64,000 bases of DNA from Marinobacter sp. CHS3-4. GTDB lineage: Bacteria; Pseudomonadota; Gammaproteobacteria; Pseudomonadales; Oleiphilaceae. The DNA is taken from positions 310,001 through 374,000 of the forward strand of contig NZ_JASGBJ010000002.1 of assembly GCF_030053415.1 (NCBI RefSeq), in the 5' to 3' direction. Under the pieces are notes generated by a model. The model had not been told where the DNA came from, made no database searches, and worked only from the letters and a program-made list of their open reading frames with translations. Within the stretch, counting starts at the first letter, position 1; every line of letters starts with the position of its first letter. The translations under genes and the position numbers were made by a program. Below, in pieces: positions 41,057-51,298 of the stretch.

Positions 41057-42298
41057 TCAGACGTTTCCCTGACGATGATTATCGAGCGCCTCAAAGCCTC
41101 TCTGCAGATCGGCTTTGAGATCGGACACGGCCTCAATCCCAACTGAAATCCTAACCAGGTTTTCAGTGATACCCGCCTGTTCCTTGTCTTCGTCGGACAG
41201 ACGACCGTGGGTAGTCGTTGCAGGATGGGTGATGGTGGTTTTTACATCGCCCAGATTGGCAGTAATCGAAATCATTCGGGTCGCGTCAATAAACGCCCAC
41301 GCCTGCTCTCGACCGCCTTTTACGCGAAAAGAAAGCACGCCACCAAAGCCACTTTGCTGTTTCCTGGCCAATTCATGCTGGGGATGGCTTTCAAGCCCGG
41401 CGTAATAAACTTCCTCAACGGAATCCTGCGTTTGAAGCCATTGGGCCAACTCTAACGCATTGTCACAGTGAGCGCGCATACGGATTGGTAAGGTTTCCAG
41501 GCCTTTCTGGAACACCCAGGCGTTGAATGGGCTCATGGTAGGCCCGGCCGAACGCAAAAACCCGTAAATTTCTTCCATCAGCTTTGCCGAGCCAACGACG
41601 GCGCCGCCAACGCAGCGCCCCTGCCCGTCCAGATACTTGGTAGCGGAGTGAATGATAATGTCGGCACCCTGCTCTAGCGGGCGCTGGAGAACTGGCGTAC
41701 AGAAACAGTTATCCACCACAAACAGCGCATCGTTACGATGGGACAGAGCCGCCAAATACTCCATGTCCGCCACTTCGCACAGAGGGTTTGACGGGGTTTC
41801 AATAAAAATCATCCGGGTTTCCGGCCGGATGGCAGCTTGCCATTCAGCCTTGTCGGTCAGTTTGACGAATGACGTTTCAACGCCAAACCGCGCCAGGTAT
41901 TTCTGAAACAACACATTGGTTGTACCAAACACACCCCGCGAGCAGATGACATGGTCACCCGTCGTCAACAGCGACATACAGGTCGCCAGGATTGCCGACA
42001 TGCCAGAGGCCGTCGCCACGGCTCGCTCTCCACCTTCCATCGCCGCCAGTCGGGCTTCAAAAGCCTGTACTGTCGGGTTGGTGAATCGGCTGTATATGTT
42101 TCCGGGTTCGTCACCGCCGAACCGCGCAGCCGCCTGTGCGGCGCTACCATATACAAAGCTGGACGTGGGGAAGATGGCGTCGCTATGTTCCAGCTCACCG
42201 GTACGTATCTGGCCGGCTCTAACAGCAAGCGTATCCACGGACATGCCTTCCAGATCAGATTCTGGAATCTGGACATGTTGGTCGCGGTGTTTGGTCAT
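41057..42298 (-). CDS. metZ: O-succinylhomoserine sulfhydrylase
   Basis: PLP enzyme that makes homocysteine directly from O-succinylhomoserine and sulfide, bypassing cystathionine. It has 413 residues. The PLP Lys is in IIHSATKYLDGQGR, with IETPSNPLCEVADM and GMSAILATCMSLL typical of the Cys/Met metabolism family. The metZ sequence type and adjacency to purF, as in P. aeruginosa, favour MetZ over MetB. Its product would be methylated by MetH, and its sulfide could come from CysI, both in this window. Confidence 0.92.
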   Translation of the reverse strand: MTKHRDQHVQIPESDLEGMSVDTLAVRAGQIRTGELEHSDAIFPTSSFVYGSAAQAAARFGGDEPGNIYSRFTNPTVQAFEARLAAMEGGERAVATASGMSAILATCMSLLTTGDHVICSRGVFGTTNVLFQKYLARFGVETSFVKLTDKAEWQAAIRPETRMIFIETPSNPLCEVADMEYLAALSHRNDALFVVDNCFCTPVLQRPLEQGADIIIHSATKYLDGQGRCVGGAVVGSAKLMEEIYGFLRSAGPTMSPFNAWVFQKGLETLPIRMRAHCDNALELAQWLQTQDSVEEVYYAGLESHPQHELARKQQSGFGGVLSFRVKGGREQAWAFIDATRMISITANLGDVKTTITHPATTTHGRLSDEDKEQAGITENLVRISVGIEAVSDLKADLQRGFEALDNHRQGNV

Positions 42299-42338
42299 AG
42301 CCTGCTCCTGGTTACACAGAGACGGTTTCAGCCGTCAA

Positions 42339-43862
42339 TCAGTCTTCGTCGTTATAGAGATCGATAATACCGTTGTCTGACGAATCGACATTGCCCGTAC
42401 TGAACCGCTGCTCGTCATTGCGCGCAGCTTCCAGCTTCTGAAGATAAGCGTCGTCAACATCGCCGGTAATATAGTTACCGTCGAATACCGAGCATTCCCA
42501 GCCTTCAATATCCGGATTCACATCGTTGACACAAGTAATCAGGTCATCGAGGTCCTGGTACAACAGCCAGTCAGCGCCGATCAACTCGCCGATTTCCTGA
42601 ACGGAACGGTCGTGAGCAATCAGCTCATTCACCGACGGCATGTCGATGCCATAAACGTTCGGGTAACGGACAGGCGGCGCAGCAGATGCGAAATACACCT
42701 TTCGTGCACCGGCGTCGCGTGCCATCTGAACAATTTCCTTGCAGGTTGTCCCGCGAACGATCGAGTCGTCCACCAACATCACGTTCTTGTCACGGAATTC
42801 CAGATCGATGGGGTTCAGCTTCTGTCGCACGGACTTTTTGCGCATCTTCTGGCCGGGCATGATGAACGTGCGGCCGATGTATCGATTCTTGATGAAGCCC
42901 TCTCGGAACTTCACCCCCAGACGGTGGGCCATCTGCATTGCCGACGTGCGGCTGGTGTCGGGGATTGGCATGACCACGTCAATATCGTGGTCCGGATGAT
43001 CCCGCAATACTTTTTCCGCGAGGGTTTCGCCCATCCGCAGACGCGCCTTGTAAACGGAGACCTTATCAATGATGGAATCCGGGCGAGCGAAATACACATG
43101 CTCGAAGATGCAGGGAAACAGATGCGGATCTTCTGCACACTGCTCGGTATACAGGGTTCCGTCGGTCTCGATGTAAACCGCCTCACCCGGATCAATATCG
43201 CGAACCAGCTTGAAGCCTGCCGCATTGAGGGCAACACTTTCCGAGGAGATCATGTACTCGTCACCCTCGTCGGTGTGACGAACGCCGTAACAGGCCGGAC
43301 GAATTCCGTTGGGATCACGGAAACCGACGATGCCGTAGCCGGTAATCATAGCAATAACGGCGTAGGCCCCTCGACACCGCTTATGTACGGCACGAACCGC
43401 AGCAAAAATCTCGTCCTTGGTAGGGTCTAGCTTGCCCAGCTTCTGCAGCTCGTGCGCAAACACGTTCAGCAGGACCTCCGAATCAGAGTTGGTATTGATG
43501 TGGCGCAGATCTGTCCGGAACAGGTCGTTGCTCAGATCGTCAGCATTAGTGAGGTTGCCATTGTGGGCCAGTGTGATGCCGTAGGGGCTGTTCACATAGA
43601 ACGGCTGTGCTTCCGCGGAGCTTGAGCTGCCCGCCGTGGGATAGCGAACATGCCCGATACCCACGTTGCCCACCAGACGTCGCATGTGGCGGGTACGGAA
43701 GACATCCCTGACCAATCCGTTGTCTTTACGCAGGTAAAACCGTTCATCCTGAAAGGTCACAATGCCAGCAGCATCCTGGCCTCGATGCTGCAGAACCGTC
43801 AGCCCGTCGTAGAGCGTTTGGTTGACGTTAGAGGTACTGACTATGCCGACGATGCCACACAT
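42339..43862 (-). CDS. purF: Amidophosphoribosyltransferase
   Basis: First committed step of purine synthesis: PRPP plus glutamine to phosphoribosylamine. It has 507 residues (E. coli 505). The glutaminase nucleophile is Cys2 of MCGIVGI, with no propeptide. The PRPP motif is [17 protein letters not shown], and [23 protein letters not shown] is conserved. It lies 35 bases after cvpA, the usual cvpA-purF pair. Confidence 0.97.
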   Translation of the reverse strand: MCGIVGIVSTSNVNQTLYDGLTVLQHRGQDAAGIVTFQDERFYLRKDNGLVRDVFRTRHMRRLVGNVGIGHVRYPTAGSSSSAEAQPFYVNSPYGITLAHNGNLTNADDLSNDLFRTDLRHINTNSDSEVLLNVFAHELQKLGKLDPTKDEIFAAVRAVHKRCRGAYAVIAMITGYGIVGFRDPNGIRPACYGVRHTDEGDEYMISSESVALNAAGFKLVRDIDPGEAVYIETDGTLYTEQCAEDPHLFPCIFEHVYFARPDSIIDKVSVYKARLRMGETLAEKVLRDHPDHDIDVVMPIPDTSRTSAMQMAHRLGVKFREGFIKNRYIGRTFIMPGQKMRKKSVRQKLNPIDLEFRDKNVMLVDDSIVRGTTCKEIVQMARDAGARKVYFASAAPPVRYPNVYGIDMPSVNELIAHDRSVQEIGELIGADWLLYQDLDDLITCVNDVNPDIEGWECSVFDGNYITGDVDDAYLQKLEAARNDEQRFSTGNVDSSDNGIIDLYNDED

Positions 43863-43897
43863 GGCTACGGTATTCTCCCAAGCGTTAAAACTGAATG

Positions 43898-44503
43898 TTA
43901 ACGGGACGCAGACGCAGGTTCCACGATATTACCCGTTTGCAAATCGGTGGGAAGATCCGTATTCCCTCGTTCAGGCGTTCCATTCGAAATTCCTCCGGAC
44001 TCACCCGCAGGCCCAAGGAACCGGGCGAACTCATCGCCCAGGGTTCTTCTGGACCAGTCTTCTACCACCGCAAGGTGGTTAATCATCACAGACGTGCGCC
44101 ACCAGGTGTCTTCAGCCAGAGGCGTATAGCGGGTAAACGCAATACCCACGATCACCACAACAACACCACGCAAAAGCCCGAACCCCATGCCCAGAACGCG
44201 ATCTGTCGCCGATAGCCCGGTTGCACGCACCAGATGGCCGATCATATTGTTGATGATGGCTCCAACGATGAGGGTTCCGAAAAATAGAATGGCGAAAGCC
44301 GCAATCAGTCGCACAAGTGGCGTTTCCACTGTACTTTGAAGAAGAGACTGCATTTGCGGGTGAAAGGTGCGGGCAAGAATAAAGGCGCCAACCCAGGTCA
44401 CCAGTGAAAGCGCTTCTCTGACAAAGCCACGCTTCAGACTGATGAGAGTGGATACGGCTATCAGGGCAATGATGACCCAATCGATCCAGATCAGCGTGTC
44501 CAT
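43898..44503 (-). CDS. cvpA: CvpA family membrane protein
   Basis: Inner-membrane protein required for colicin V production in E. coli and linked to envelope homeostasis. It has 201 residues. Four hydrophobic segments are visible: [18 protein letters not shown], a segment near [13 protein letters not shown], the [19 protein letters not shown] helix and [17 protein letters not shown]. The C-terminal tail is hydrophilic, about 60 residues. Upstream of purF and downstream of dedD, as in pseudomonads. Confidence 0.93.
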   Translation of the reverse strand: MDTLIWIDWVIIALIAVSTLISLKRGFVREALSLVTWVGAFILARTFHPQMQSLLQSTVETPLVRLIAAFAILFFGTLIVGAIINNMIGHLVRATGLSATDRVLGMGFGLLRGVVVVIVGIAFTRYTPLAEDTWWRTSVMINHLAVVEDWSRRTLGDEFARFLGPAGESGGISNGTPERGNTDLPTDLQTGNIVEPASASR

Positions 44504-44611
44504 TGGAAACCCGGTGCAAAATAAGAAGCGCGAATTCTATCAGGAATCCGCATCTGACCAAACCGCACTTTCACGGATCTGCAGCCAAAGCGCCAGACTC
44601 TTTCCGACTGG

Positions 44612-45235
44612 CTATTTACCGCCGGACGTAACAAGGCTATTGAGACCAAACGCTTTATCCAGCACCTGCTTGGCCTTTTCCGCCTCTGCTTTTTCGGCAA
44701 AGGGCCCGCTGAACACTCTGGTCAGCTCTGCATCGCCACGTGTGACGCTCTGTAGGTGGGAGTTATAGCCCTTCTCGCGCACTCTTTCCCGCAGCCGCGT
44801 TGCGTTCTCGGCGCTGCCGAAGCTGCCCAGCTGAACGACCCAGGCCCCTTCCAGCGAACGCGTATACTCCTGCGCTTTAACCGGCTCCCGCTCTGCTTCT
44901 GGCGACTCTTCCGCAGGCTCGGGCCCAGCGGTCGGCTCTGATTGAACAGACTCTACATCTTCAGAGACCGCTGCACCGGGAGAAGAGCCATTCGAAGAAG
45001 ATTGCTCGGCCCCTGATTCTGTATTGCCCTGATCCAGCTCTTCAATGCGGTATTCGGGTGGGGATTCAGCGTCCGGCTCTGGCATATCGACTTCTGGAAA
45101 CGGGGGCTCTTCCGGAATCTTGATGGTGCTGGTTTCGCGCTCTGAGTGTGGCTCATCGAACATCATGGGCACGAAGATGACAGCCAGTGAGACCAGCACC
45201 AGTGCACCAATAATCCGCTGTTTCAGTCCGTCCAC
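44612..45235 (-). CDS. dedD: SPOR-domain protein DedD
   Basis: Division protein that binds denuded septal peptidoglycan. It has 207 residues: a short cytoplasmic start, one membrane helix (GALVLVSLAVIFVPMMF, about 9-26), an acidic Pro/Glu/Ser linker (about 30-120), then a C-terminal SPOR domain. The SPOR domain begins GAWVVQLGSFGSAENATRLRE and ends VFSGPFAEKAEAEKAKQVL. A gap of 131 bases upstream (45236-45366), before folC, shows nothing I can name. Confidence 0.92.
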   Translation of the reverse strand: MDGLKQRIIGALVLVSLAVIFVPMMFDEPHSERETSTIKIPEEPPFPEVDMPEPDAESPPEYRIEELDQGNTESGAEQSSSNGSSPGAAVSEDVESVQSEPTAGPEPAEESPEAEREPVKAQEYTRSLEGAWVVQLGSFGSAENATRLRERVREKGYNSHLQSVTRGDAELTRVFSGPFAEKAEAEKAKQVLDKAFGLNSLVTSGGK

Positions 45236-45366
45236 GCTGCGAGTCCCCTTTGCTGCCCTGTGATGAAGAATGAAATAGCCGGTGCATCGATTCTAGCCCG
45301 ATACTAACTGTCCGAGCCACGGAACTCAAAACATCACCAGCGTGATGACGAAGATTTAAGAAAGGC

Positions 45367-46671
45367 TCATAAAACCGCAGCCCGGCCTTCTGCAACTGTG
45401 TAAAAAGACCCGAAAATCAGAACCATATCTTGACTATCGGCCTCTGACAGAGCGGTAGCCACGGCCTTGCTTACAGTCTCGAAGCAACGGGCATCGGGTA
45501 TGTCAGTGGCAAGCCCAACTCGACGGGTCAACTGCTCACACCCCACTCCCCTTGGAACAGCCAGCGCAGCCAGTAACCACTCGTCAACCTGACTTTTCAT
45601 GGCGCCGGTCACTCCTTCTATATCCTTATCACCCAGCGCGCCATAAACCGCAATGACTCTCTGGCCAGGTCTTTTGAGAGCACTGACCCGCTCTGAAAGC
45701 CATCGCGCCGCATGAGGGTTGTGCCCCACGTCGGCGATGACCAGCGGCGACTCTTTCAAATGCTCAAAGCGGCCAGGCAAGCGAAGCGACTGCAGAGCCT
45801 GCTCGATCCGCTCAGCTGGCAGATCTGGTTCCAGTTTCCGTATCGCGACCACAGCAGCCGCCAGACTTTTGACCGGCAGACTGGCTGAGGGAACTTCCAC
45901 GGAAAAAGAATCTTCGTCGATCGAAAGGCAAGTTGACGGCGGCGTGTCAGCAGAAACGGCAAGCTCATATCCCTGCCCTGGACGCAGCAGCCGGATTTTC
46001 TGTGCAGCTGCCTGTTGCAATATGGATTGCGGCGGGTCAAAGTCCGCGAAAATCGCCGTTTGGCGCGGACGTAGTATTCCAGCCTTTTCAAATCCAATGG
46101 TTTCCAGGTCATTCCCCAGAAACGCCTGATGATCCAGGTCGATGGAGGTAATGATGGCGATGTCGGCATCCAGAATGTTGACTGCATCAAGACGGCCCCC
46201 AAGACCGACTTCGAGCAACCAGTCCTGAACTCCGGCATTACTGAAGGCAACGAACGCAGCCAGAGTCCCGAACTCGAAATAGGTCAGTGAAGTCGATCCT
46301 CTCGCCTTCTCGACTGCCTCAAACGCCCGCACCATCGCTTCATCGGATATTTCTTCACCGCCTATACGAACTCGCTCGTTGTAGCGTGCAAGGTGCGGCG
46401 AGGTGTAAGCGCCCGTGGTTCTGCCAGCCGCCATCAGCATGCCTTCAAGGGCTGAAACCGTACTGCCTTTTCCGTTGGTGCCACCCACGGTGACAATCCG
46501 CGCGTTCGGGTTGCGACGAAATAGCCGGCGAAAGACGACCAGAACCCGATCAAGACCCAGATCAATCTCGGTGGGGTGTATGGACTCCAGGTATTGAAGC
46601 CAGCTTGCAAGAGAAGAGTCAGGGCCCGGCGCAGAGAGAGGCCGGGCCGACGTGTTATTCGGCAGGGACAT
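45367..46671 (-). CDS. folC: Dihydrofolate synthase / folylpolyglutamate synthase
   Basis: Makes dihydrofolate and adds glutamates to folates. ATG 46671 gives 434 residues and a 17-base overlap with accD; an upstream ATG at 46737 would overlap accD by over 80 bases and is less likely. Mur-ligase fold: P-loop [20 protein letters not shown], then [31 protein letters not shown] and the C-terminal [15 protein letters not shown]. Polyglutamylated folate is the MetH co-substrate. Confidence 0.95.
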   Translation of the reverse strand: MSLPNNTSARPLSAPGPDSSLASWLQYLESIHPTEIDLGLDRVLVVFRRLFRRNPNARIVTVGGTNGKGSTVSALEGMLMAAGRTTGAYTSPHLARYNERVRIGGEEISDEAMVRAFEAVEKARGSTSLTYFEFGTLAAFVAFSNAGVQDWLLEVGLGGRLDAVNILDADIAIITSIDLDHQAFLGNDLETIGFEKAGILRPRQTAIFADFDPPQSILQQAAAQKIRLLRPGQGYELAVSADTPPSTCLSIDEDSFSVEVPSASLPVKSLAAAVVAIRKLEPDLPAERIEQALQSLRLPGRFEHLKESPLVIADVGHNPHAARWLSERVSALKRPGQRVIAVYGALGDKDIEGVTGAMKSQVDEWLLAALAVPRGVGCEQLTRRVGLATDIPDARCFETVSKAVATALSEADSQDMVLIFGSFYTVAEGRAAVL

Positions 46672-47581
46672 CAGATTCCGGTCGTTCGGATACCTCAAAT
46701 TCGATGGGTTGCTCTGATTTGGTTTGTTCCAGGCCACTGAACTTCGCCAGCAGCGCGGCTATCCGCTCACGCATCTGGTGACGGTGCAGGATCATGTCGA
46801 TAGCACCATGCTCCAAAAGAAATTCGCTGCGCTGGAAGCCTTCCGGGAGCTTTTCCCGAACCGTCTGCTCAATGACCCGCGGTCCGGCAAAACCAATCAA
46901 TGCATAGGGCTCAGCGATGTTCAGATCGCCCAGCATTGCCAAACTGGCGGACACGCCACCAAATACCGGATCGGTCATCACCGAAATATAGGGAATGCCT
47001 TCCTGCTTCATGCGCTCAAGAACAGCAGCCGTCTTCGACATCTGCATCAGCGACAGGATGGCTTCCTGCATACGGGCACCGCCACTAGCCGAGAAACACA
47101 CCAGCGGAATGCGCTCTTCAAGACACACGTTAGCTGCCTGAACAAAACGCTCACCAACCACCTGACCCATGGATCCGCCTAGGAAATTGAACTCGAAGGC
47201 GACCGCAACGAGTGGGATGTCGAGCGTGGAGCCCCGCATGGCAACCAGTGCGTCCTTTTCCCCGGTCGCCTTCTGATTCTGACTCAAGCGATCCTTATAG
47301 CGCTTGCTGTCCTTAAACTTCAAGCGATCCCAGGGCTCCAGATCGGCGCCGATTTCCAACCGGCCGTCCGGGTCCAGGAACACATCCAGGCGACGCCGCG
47401 CGGTAATTCTCAAGTGATGATTACACTTCGGACAGACATCCAGATTCTTGTCCAGCTCGGGCTTGTACAAAAACGCTCCGCACTTGGGACACTTCTTCCA
47501 GAGCCCCTCTGGCACGCCCATCCTCTGCTTGGAATCCGAGCGGATCTTGCTCGGCATGATCTTGTCCAGCCAGTTACTCAT
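46655..47581 (-). CDS. accD: Acetyl-CoA carboxylase carboxyltransferase subunit beta
   Basis: Beta subunit of the carboxyltransferase that makes malonyl-CoA. It has 308 residues. The N-terminal zinc ribbon has Cys31, Cys34, Cys50 and Cys53. The crotonase-like core has [38 protein letters not shown] and [20 protein letters not shown]. It sits between trpA and folC, a common gammaproteobacterial order. The alpha subunit is not in the window. Confidence 0.97.
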   Translation of the reverse strand: MSNWLDKIMPSKIRSDSKQRMGVPEGLWKKCPKCGAFLYKPELDKNLDVCPKCNHHLRITARRRLDVFLDPDGRLEIGADLEPWDRLKFKDSKRYKDRLSQNQKATGEKDALVAMRGSTLDIPLVAVAFEFNFLGGSMGQVVGERFVQAANVCLEERIPLVCFSASGGARMQEAILSLMQMSKTAAVLERMKQEGIPYISVMTDPVFGGVSASLAMLGDLNIAEPYALIGFAGPRVIEQTVREKLPEGFQRSEFLLEHGAIDMILHRHQMRERIAALLAKFSGLEQTKSEQPIEFEVSERPESDVPAE

Positions 47582-47621
47582 CGTCTCATCCTATCCTGTG
47601 AACACCGCCTGAGAGTTCCGG

Positions 47622-48434
47622 TCAGACGGTCAGGTTGTCCAACGCCTCTCGCATCGGGTGAAGCAGATCAGTTAGCGCTTTGTTCAACTGCACCGGATCT
47701 GCCTGATTACGGGCTATTGTATCGACCAGCACACTACCGACAATTACACCATCGGATACCCGGCCGACAGCTGCCGCCGTTTCAGCATCACGAATACCAA
47801 AGCCAACACCCACCGGAAGTGCCGTCAGCTCGTGGATATGGGCAACCTTGGAGGCCACCTCATCGATATCGATGGTGCCCGATCCGGTGACGCCTTTGAA
47901 TGAAACATAGTACACATAGCCGGAAGAGTGTTCGCTGATTGCCCGAATACGGTCATCCGTTGTTGTTGGTGCCAAAAGAAAGATGGCGTCGAGGTTGCGC
48001 TCGGTAAACAGTGGCGCGACTTCGTCGGCTTCTTCAGGAGGCAGATCCACGGTCAGAATGCCGTCCACCCCCGCCTCCTTTGCGGAATTGGCAAACAATT
48101 CGTAGCCCATCGCTTCCATGGGGTTGAGATAACCCATGAGCACAATAGGGGTCTGGTCGTCGGTTTCACGGAAGGTTTTAACCATTCCGATGACCTGGCG
48201 CAGCGATGTGCCATGAACCAGAGACCGTTCACAGGCCTGCTGAATCACCGGGCCATCCGCCATAGGATCAGAAAACGGTACCCCCAGCTCAATGATGTCG
48301 GCACCTGCCTTCACCAGAGTGTGCATCAGCTCGACGGTCTGATCCGGATGCGGATCACCTGCCGTGATGTAGGGGATCAGTGCTTTCCGACCCTGGGATT
48401 TAAGGGATTTCAGAACCCCTTCAATTCGACTCAT
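47622..48434 (-). CDS. trpA: Tryptophan synthase alpha subunit
   Basis: Cleaves indole-3-glycerol phosphate to indole and glyceraldehyde 3-phosphate. ATG 48434, after GGAG, gives [15 protein letters not shown] and 270 residues; an open frame extends upstream into trpB without family similarity. Catalytic Glu49 and Asp60 lie in [24 protein letters not shown] and the phosphate-site GFGIRD are present. Confidence 0.97.
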   Translation of the reverse strand: MSRIEGVLKSLKSQGRKALIPYITAGDPHPDQTVELMHTLVKAGADIIELGVPFSDPMADGPVIQQACERSLVHGTSLRQVIGMVKTFRETDDQTPIVLMGYLNPMEAMGYELFANSAKEAGVDGILTVDLPPEEADEVAPLFTERNLDAIFLLAPTTTDDRIRAISEHSSGYVYYVSFKGVTGSGTIDIDEVASKVAHIHELTALPVGVGFGIRDAETAAAVGRVSDGVIVGSVLVDTIARNQADPVQLNKALTDLLHPMREALDNLTV

Positions 48435-48462
48435 GCGTGCTCCTGTTCGTCCTTTATTGCCG

Positions 48463-49677
48463 TTACATCTCAATGCCATCGAGTTTGGCAACGGTCTGAA
48501 TATCTTTGTCGCCACGACCGGACACGTTGATTACCACAACCTGGTCCTTCTCCATCGTCGCTGCCAGTTTGATTGCATAGGCAACCGCATGGGCTGTTTC
48601 CAACGCCGGCATAATACCTTCCACCCGCGTTAATTTCCGAAAGCCTTCCATCGCCTCATCATCCGTCACCGACACGTAATTGGCCCGACCAATATCCTTC
48701 AACCAGCTGTGTTCAGGGCCGACTCCCGGATAATCCAGACCTGCACTGACCGAATGAGTGCCTGCAATCTGGCCGTTCTCATCTTCCATCAAATAAGTCC
48801 GGTTGCCGTGCAGAACACCAGGACGTCCGGCGCTCAACGGCGCAGCGTGCTTACCGGTTTCGATACCCAAGCCACCTGCTTCGACGCCGTACATCTGTAC
48901 GGACTCATCGGTGAGGAAGGGATAGAACATGCCAATCGCGTTTGATCCACCGCCAACACAGGCAACCAGCGCGTCTGGCAGTTTACGGGCCTGTGCCAGA
49001 CACTGCTCACGGGTCTCGCGGCCAATGACCGATTGGAAGTCCCTGACCAGCAGCGGATAGGGATGTGGCCCGGCTACGGTGCCGATGATGTAAAAAGTGT
49101 CGTCAACGTTAGCAACCCAATCGCGCATGGCGTCGTTCATGGCGTCTTTCAGGGTTTTTGTGCCGCTTTGAACGGAATGTACGGTAGCGCCCAGAAGTTT
49201 CATTCGGTAAACGTTGAGCGATTGACGCTGCACGTCTTCTGCTCCCATAAACACATGGCATTCCAGCCCAAGCCGGGCACAGACCGTTGCAGTGGCAACG
49301 CCGTGCTGGCCGGCTCCGGTTTCGGCAATGACGCGCTTTTTACCCAGAAAGCTAGCCAAAAGGGCCTGCCCTATGGTGTTATTCACCTTGTGCGCACCCG
49401 TGTGGTTCAGGTCTTCGCGCTTGAGCCAGATTTGCGCTCCACCGGTCTCGCGGGAAAGTCGCTCTGCAAAATACAGAGGAGAAGGACGCCCCACGTAATG
49501 GGCCAGGTCCTTGTCGAACTCAGCCTGAAAATCCGGATCGTTCTTGAGCCGCTTGTATTCTTTCTCAAGCGTCATCAGCGAATCGAACAGGGTTTCAGAC
49601 ACAAAACGACCGCCATAGGCACCGAAGTGACCCCGCGCATCGGGAAATCCGCTCAACATTTCTTCAGTCAGTTTCAT
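48463..49677 (-). CDS. trpB: Tryptophan synthase beta subunit
   Basis: PLP enzyme joining indole and serine. ATG 49677 ([23 protein letters not shown]) gives 404 residues; ATG 49695 six codons upstream is less family-like. PLP Lys97 is in [15 protein letters not shown]. Other motifs are [26 protein letters not shown] and [17 protein letters not shown]. Its start overlaps the trpF end by 14 bases, and trpA follows 28 bases downstream. Confidence 0.97.
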   Translation of the reverse strand: MKLTEEMLSGFPDARGHFGAYGGRFVSETLFDSLMTLEKEYKRLKNDPDFQAEFDKDLAHYVGRPSPLYFAERLSRETGGAQIWLKREDLNHTGAHKVNNTIGQALLASFLGKKRVIAETGAGQHGVATATVCARLGLECHVFMGAEDVQRQSLNVYRMKLLGATVHSVQSGTKTLKDAMNDAMRDWVANVDDTFYIIGTVAGPHPYPLLVRDFQSVIGRETREQCLAQARKLPDALVACVGGGSNAIGMFYPFLTDESVQMYGVEAGGLGIETGKHAAPLSAGRPGVLHGNRTYLMEDENGQIAGTHSVSAGLDYPGVGPEHSWLKDIGRANYVSVTDDEAMEGFRKLTRVEGIMPALETAHAVAYAIKLAATMEKDQVVVINVSGRGDKDIQTVAKLDGIEM

Positions 49678-50293
49678 CGACACGGTGTACCTCACTTATA
49701 AAATCAATCATTTTGTCGGCGCTCTTGATGCCTTTGCTTATCTCCACCCCACCGCTTACGTCGACACCCCACGGGCGGACCTGTTTCACAGCGGTGGCTA
49801 CGGTATCAGAAGCAAGACCACCGGCCAATATCAGGGGCAGCGGGCGTTCATCAGGAATCAACTCCCAGTTGAAAGACTGCCCGGTGCCTCCGTATTTATC
49901 GGCGACCCAGGCATCCACCAGCAAACCACTGGCACTGGAAAAGCGCTCAAATGCCTGCTCAATTTCGCCCTGTTCACGGACCCTGATGGCCTTCATCCAG
50001 CGAGCCGGGAAGCTGTTACAGAATTCAGGTGTTTCGTCACCGTGAAATTGCAGCAAGTCCAGCGGCACAGACGCAAGAACCTCTTCCACGAATTGCCTGC
50101 TCGGATTCACGAACAGGCCTGTTGTTACTACAAAAGGCGCCACTGAACGCACAAGCCGTGCAGCCGCGTCCACAGACACGCTTCGGGGGCTGGGCTCATA
50201 AAACACGAAGCCTACCGCGTCTGCGCCCGCTTCAACCGCTGCGGCGACGTCCTGCAATCGAGTAAGACCACATATTTTTACCCGTGTTCTCAT
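49664..50293 (-). CDS. trpF: Phosphoribosylanthranilate isomerase
   Basis: Third step after anthranilate in tryptophan synthesis. ATG 50293 gives [16 protein letters not shown] and 209 residues; the frame is open further upstream but the extension overlaps truA. The catalytic Cys is in KICGLT (Cys8), with [27 protein letters not shown] and the catalytic Asp in [10 protein letters not shown]. It starts ten bases after truA. Confidence 0.96.
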   Translation of the reverse strand: MRTRVKICGLTRLQDVAAAVEAGADAVGFVFYEPSPRSVSVDAAARLVRSVAPFVVTTGLFVNPSRQFVEEVLASVPLDLLQFHGDETPEFCNSFPARWMKAIRVREQGEIEQAFERFSSASGLLVDAWVADKYGGTGQSFNWELIPDERPLPLILAGGLASDTVATAVKQVRPWGVDVSGGVEISKGIKSADKMIDFISEVHRVDETD

Positions 50294-50303
50294 AGCGACA
50301 CTG

Positions 50304-51194
50304 TTACTTACGATGAATGTGCGTGGGCTTGATGGGTTGATTATCGCGATCGTCAAACCAGGGAGCAACGAAACCAGGCCCGCATTCGGCTGCGGGAATA
50401 CCGAAATCCGATGAATACCCAACATCCACCAGATAAAGACCATGGGGCGGCGCCGTCACCCCAGCGCGCCGCCTGTCTCGTGATTCGAGTATCTCACGAA
50501 TCCATTCCGGGCGCTGCTCTTCCTTGCCAACGGCCATTAGCGCACCGGCAATGTTACGCACCATGTGGTGTAGGAACGCATTGGCTTGTACGTCAATGAC
50601 CAGGTAATGGCCTTTTCTGTGGACCTGAATGGATTCTAAAAAACGAATCGGAGACCGTGACTGACATCCCGCTGCGCGGAAGGCCGAAAAATCGTGCTCT
50701 CCAACCAGTTGTTGCGCGGCCTGATGCATCAGCGATTCATCCAGCGTTCGATATATCCAGGAAACCTGCCCATGCTGGATACCCGGGCGTACCGGGTGGT
50801 TATGAATAACGTAACGGTAACGGCGGTAAGTCGCTGAAAAGCGCGCATGAAAATCGTTCTCGCCCTGCCCCGCCCAGTGAACCGCAACATCGGCTGGCAA
50901 CGCGGTGTTGATCCCCATCACCCAGGAACGAAGGCTTCTTTCAGAAGTGCTCTCAAAATGCGCGATCTGGTAGCTGGCATGGACACCCGCATCCGTTCGC
51001 CCCGCGCACACCAGCTCAACCGGATGATCCGCCACTTTTGCTGCGGCTTTACTTAACTCGCCTTCCACGGTTCGTAAACCGGACTTTTGATACTGCCACC
51101 CGTGAAATTTTCGGCCGTCATACTCGAACGCCAATACGACCCGGCCGTTGCCGATAGACTTTTCAGTGGTCAGTGCCTGAGGTTGTTGAAACAA
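50304..51194 (-). CDS. truA: tRNA pseudouridine(38-40) synthase
   Basis: Converts uridines 38-40 of the tRNA anticodon stem to pseudouridine. It has 296 residues, a little longer than E. coli (270) because of a C-terminal tail ending in HIHRK. The catalytic Asp68 is in [11 protein letters not shown]. Family blocks [29 protein letters not shown] and [16 protein letters not shown] are all present. First gene of the likely truA-trpFBA-accD-folC run, downstream of fimV. Confidence 0.96.
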   Translation of the reverse strand: MFQQPQALTTEKSIGNGRVVLAFEYDGRKFHGWQYQKSGLRTVEGELSKAAAKVADHPVELVCAGRTDAGVHASYQIAHFESTSERSLRSWVMGINTALPADVAVHWAGQGENDFHARFSATYRRYRYVIHNHPVRPGIQHGQVSWIYRTLDESLMHQAAQQLVGEHDFSAFRAAGCQSRSPIRFLESIQVHRKGHYLVIDVQANAFLHHMVRNIAGALMAVGKEEQRPEWIREILESRDRRRAGVTAPPHGLYLVDVGYSSDFGIPAAECGPGFVAPWFDDRDNQPIKPTHIHRK

Positions 51195-51225
51195 AGGACT
51201 TCCTGAATGGGCTGGTCACACACGA

Positions 51226-51272
51226 GAAACGCCGGACTAACCCGTGCTGAACACACGAGTCGCCGGCGTTTC
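51226..51272 (-). terminator. Possible terminator after fimV
   Basis: GAAACGCCGG and CCGGCGTTTC are perfect complements with a 27-base loop that itself can form a short CGTG/CACG stem. The T run is short, so termination strength is doubtful. Confidence 0.4.
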
Positions 51273-51298
51273 TTATTTCAGATCCTGATTATAACGAA

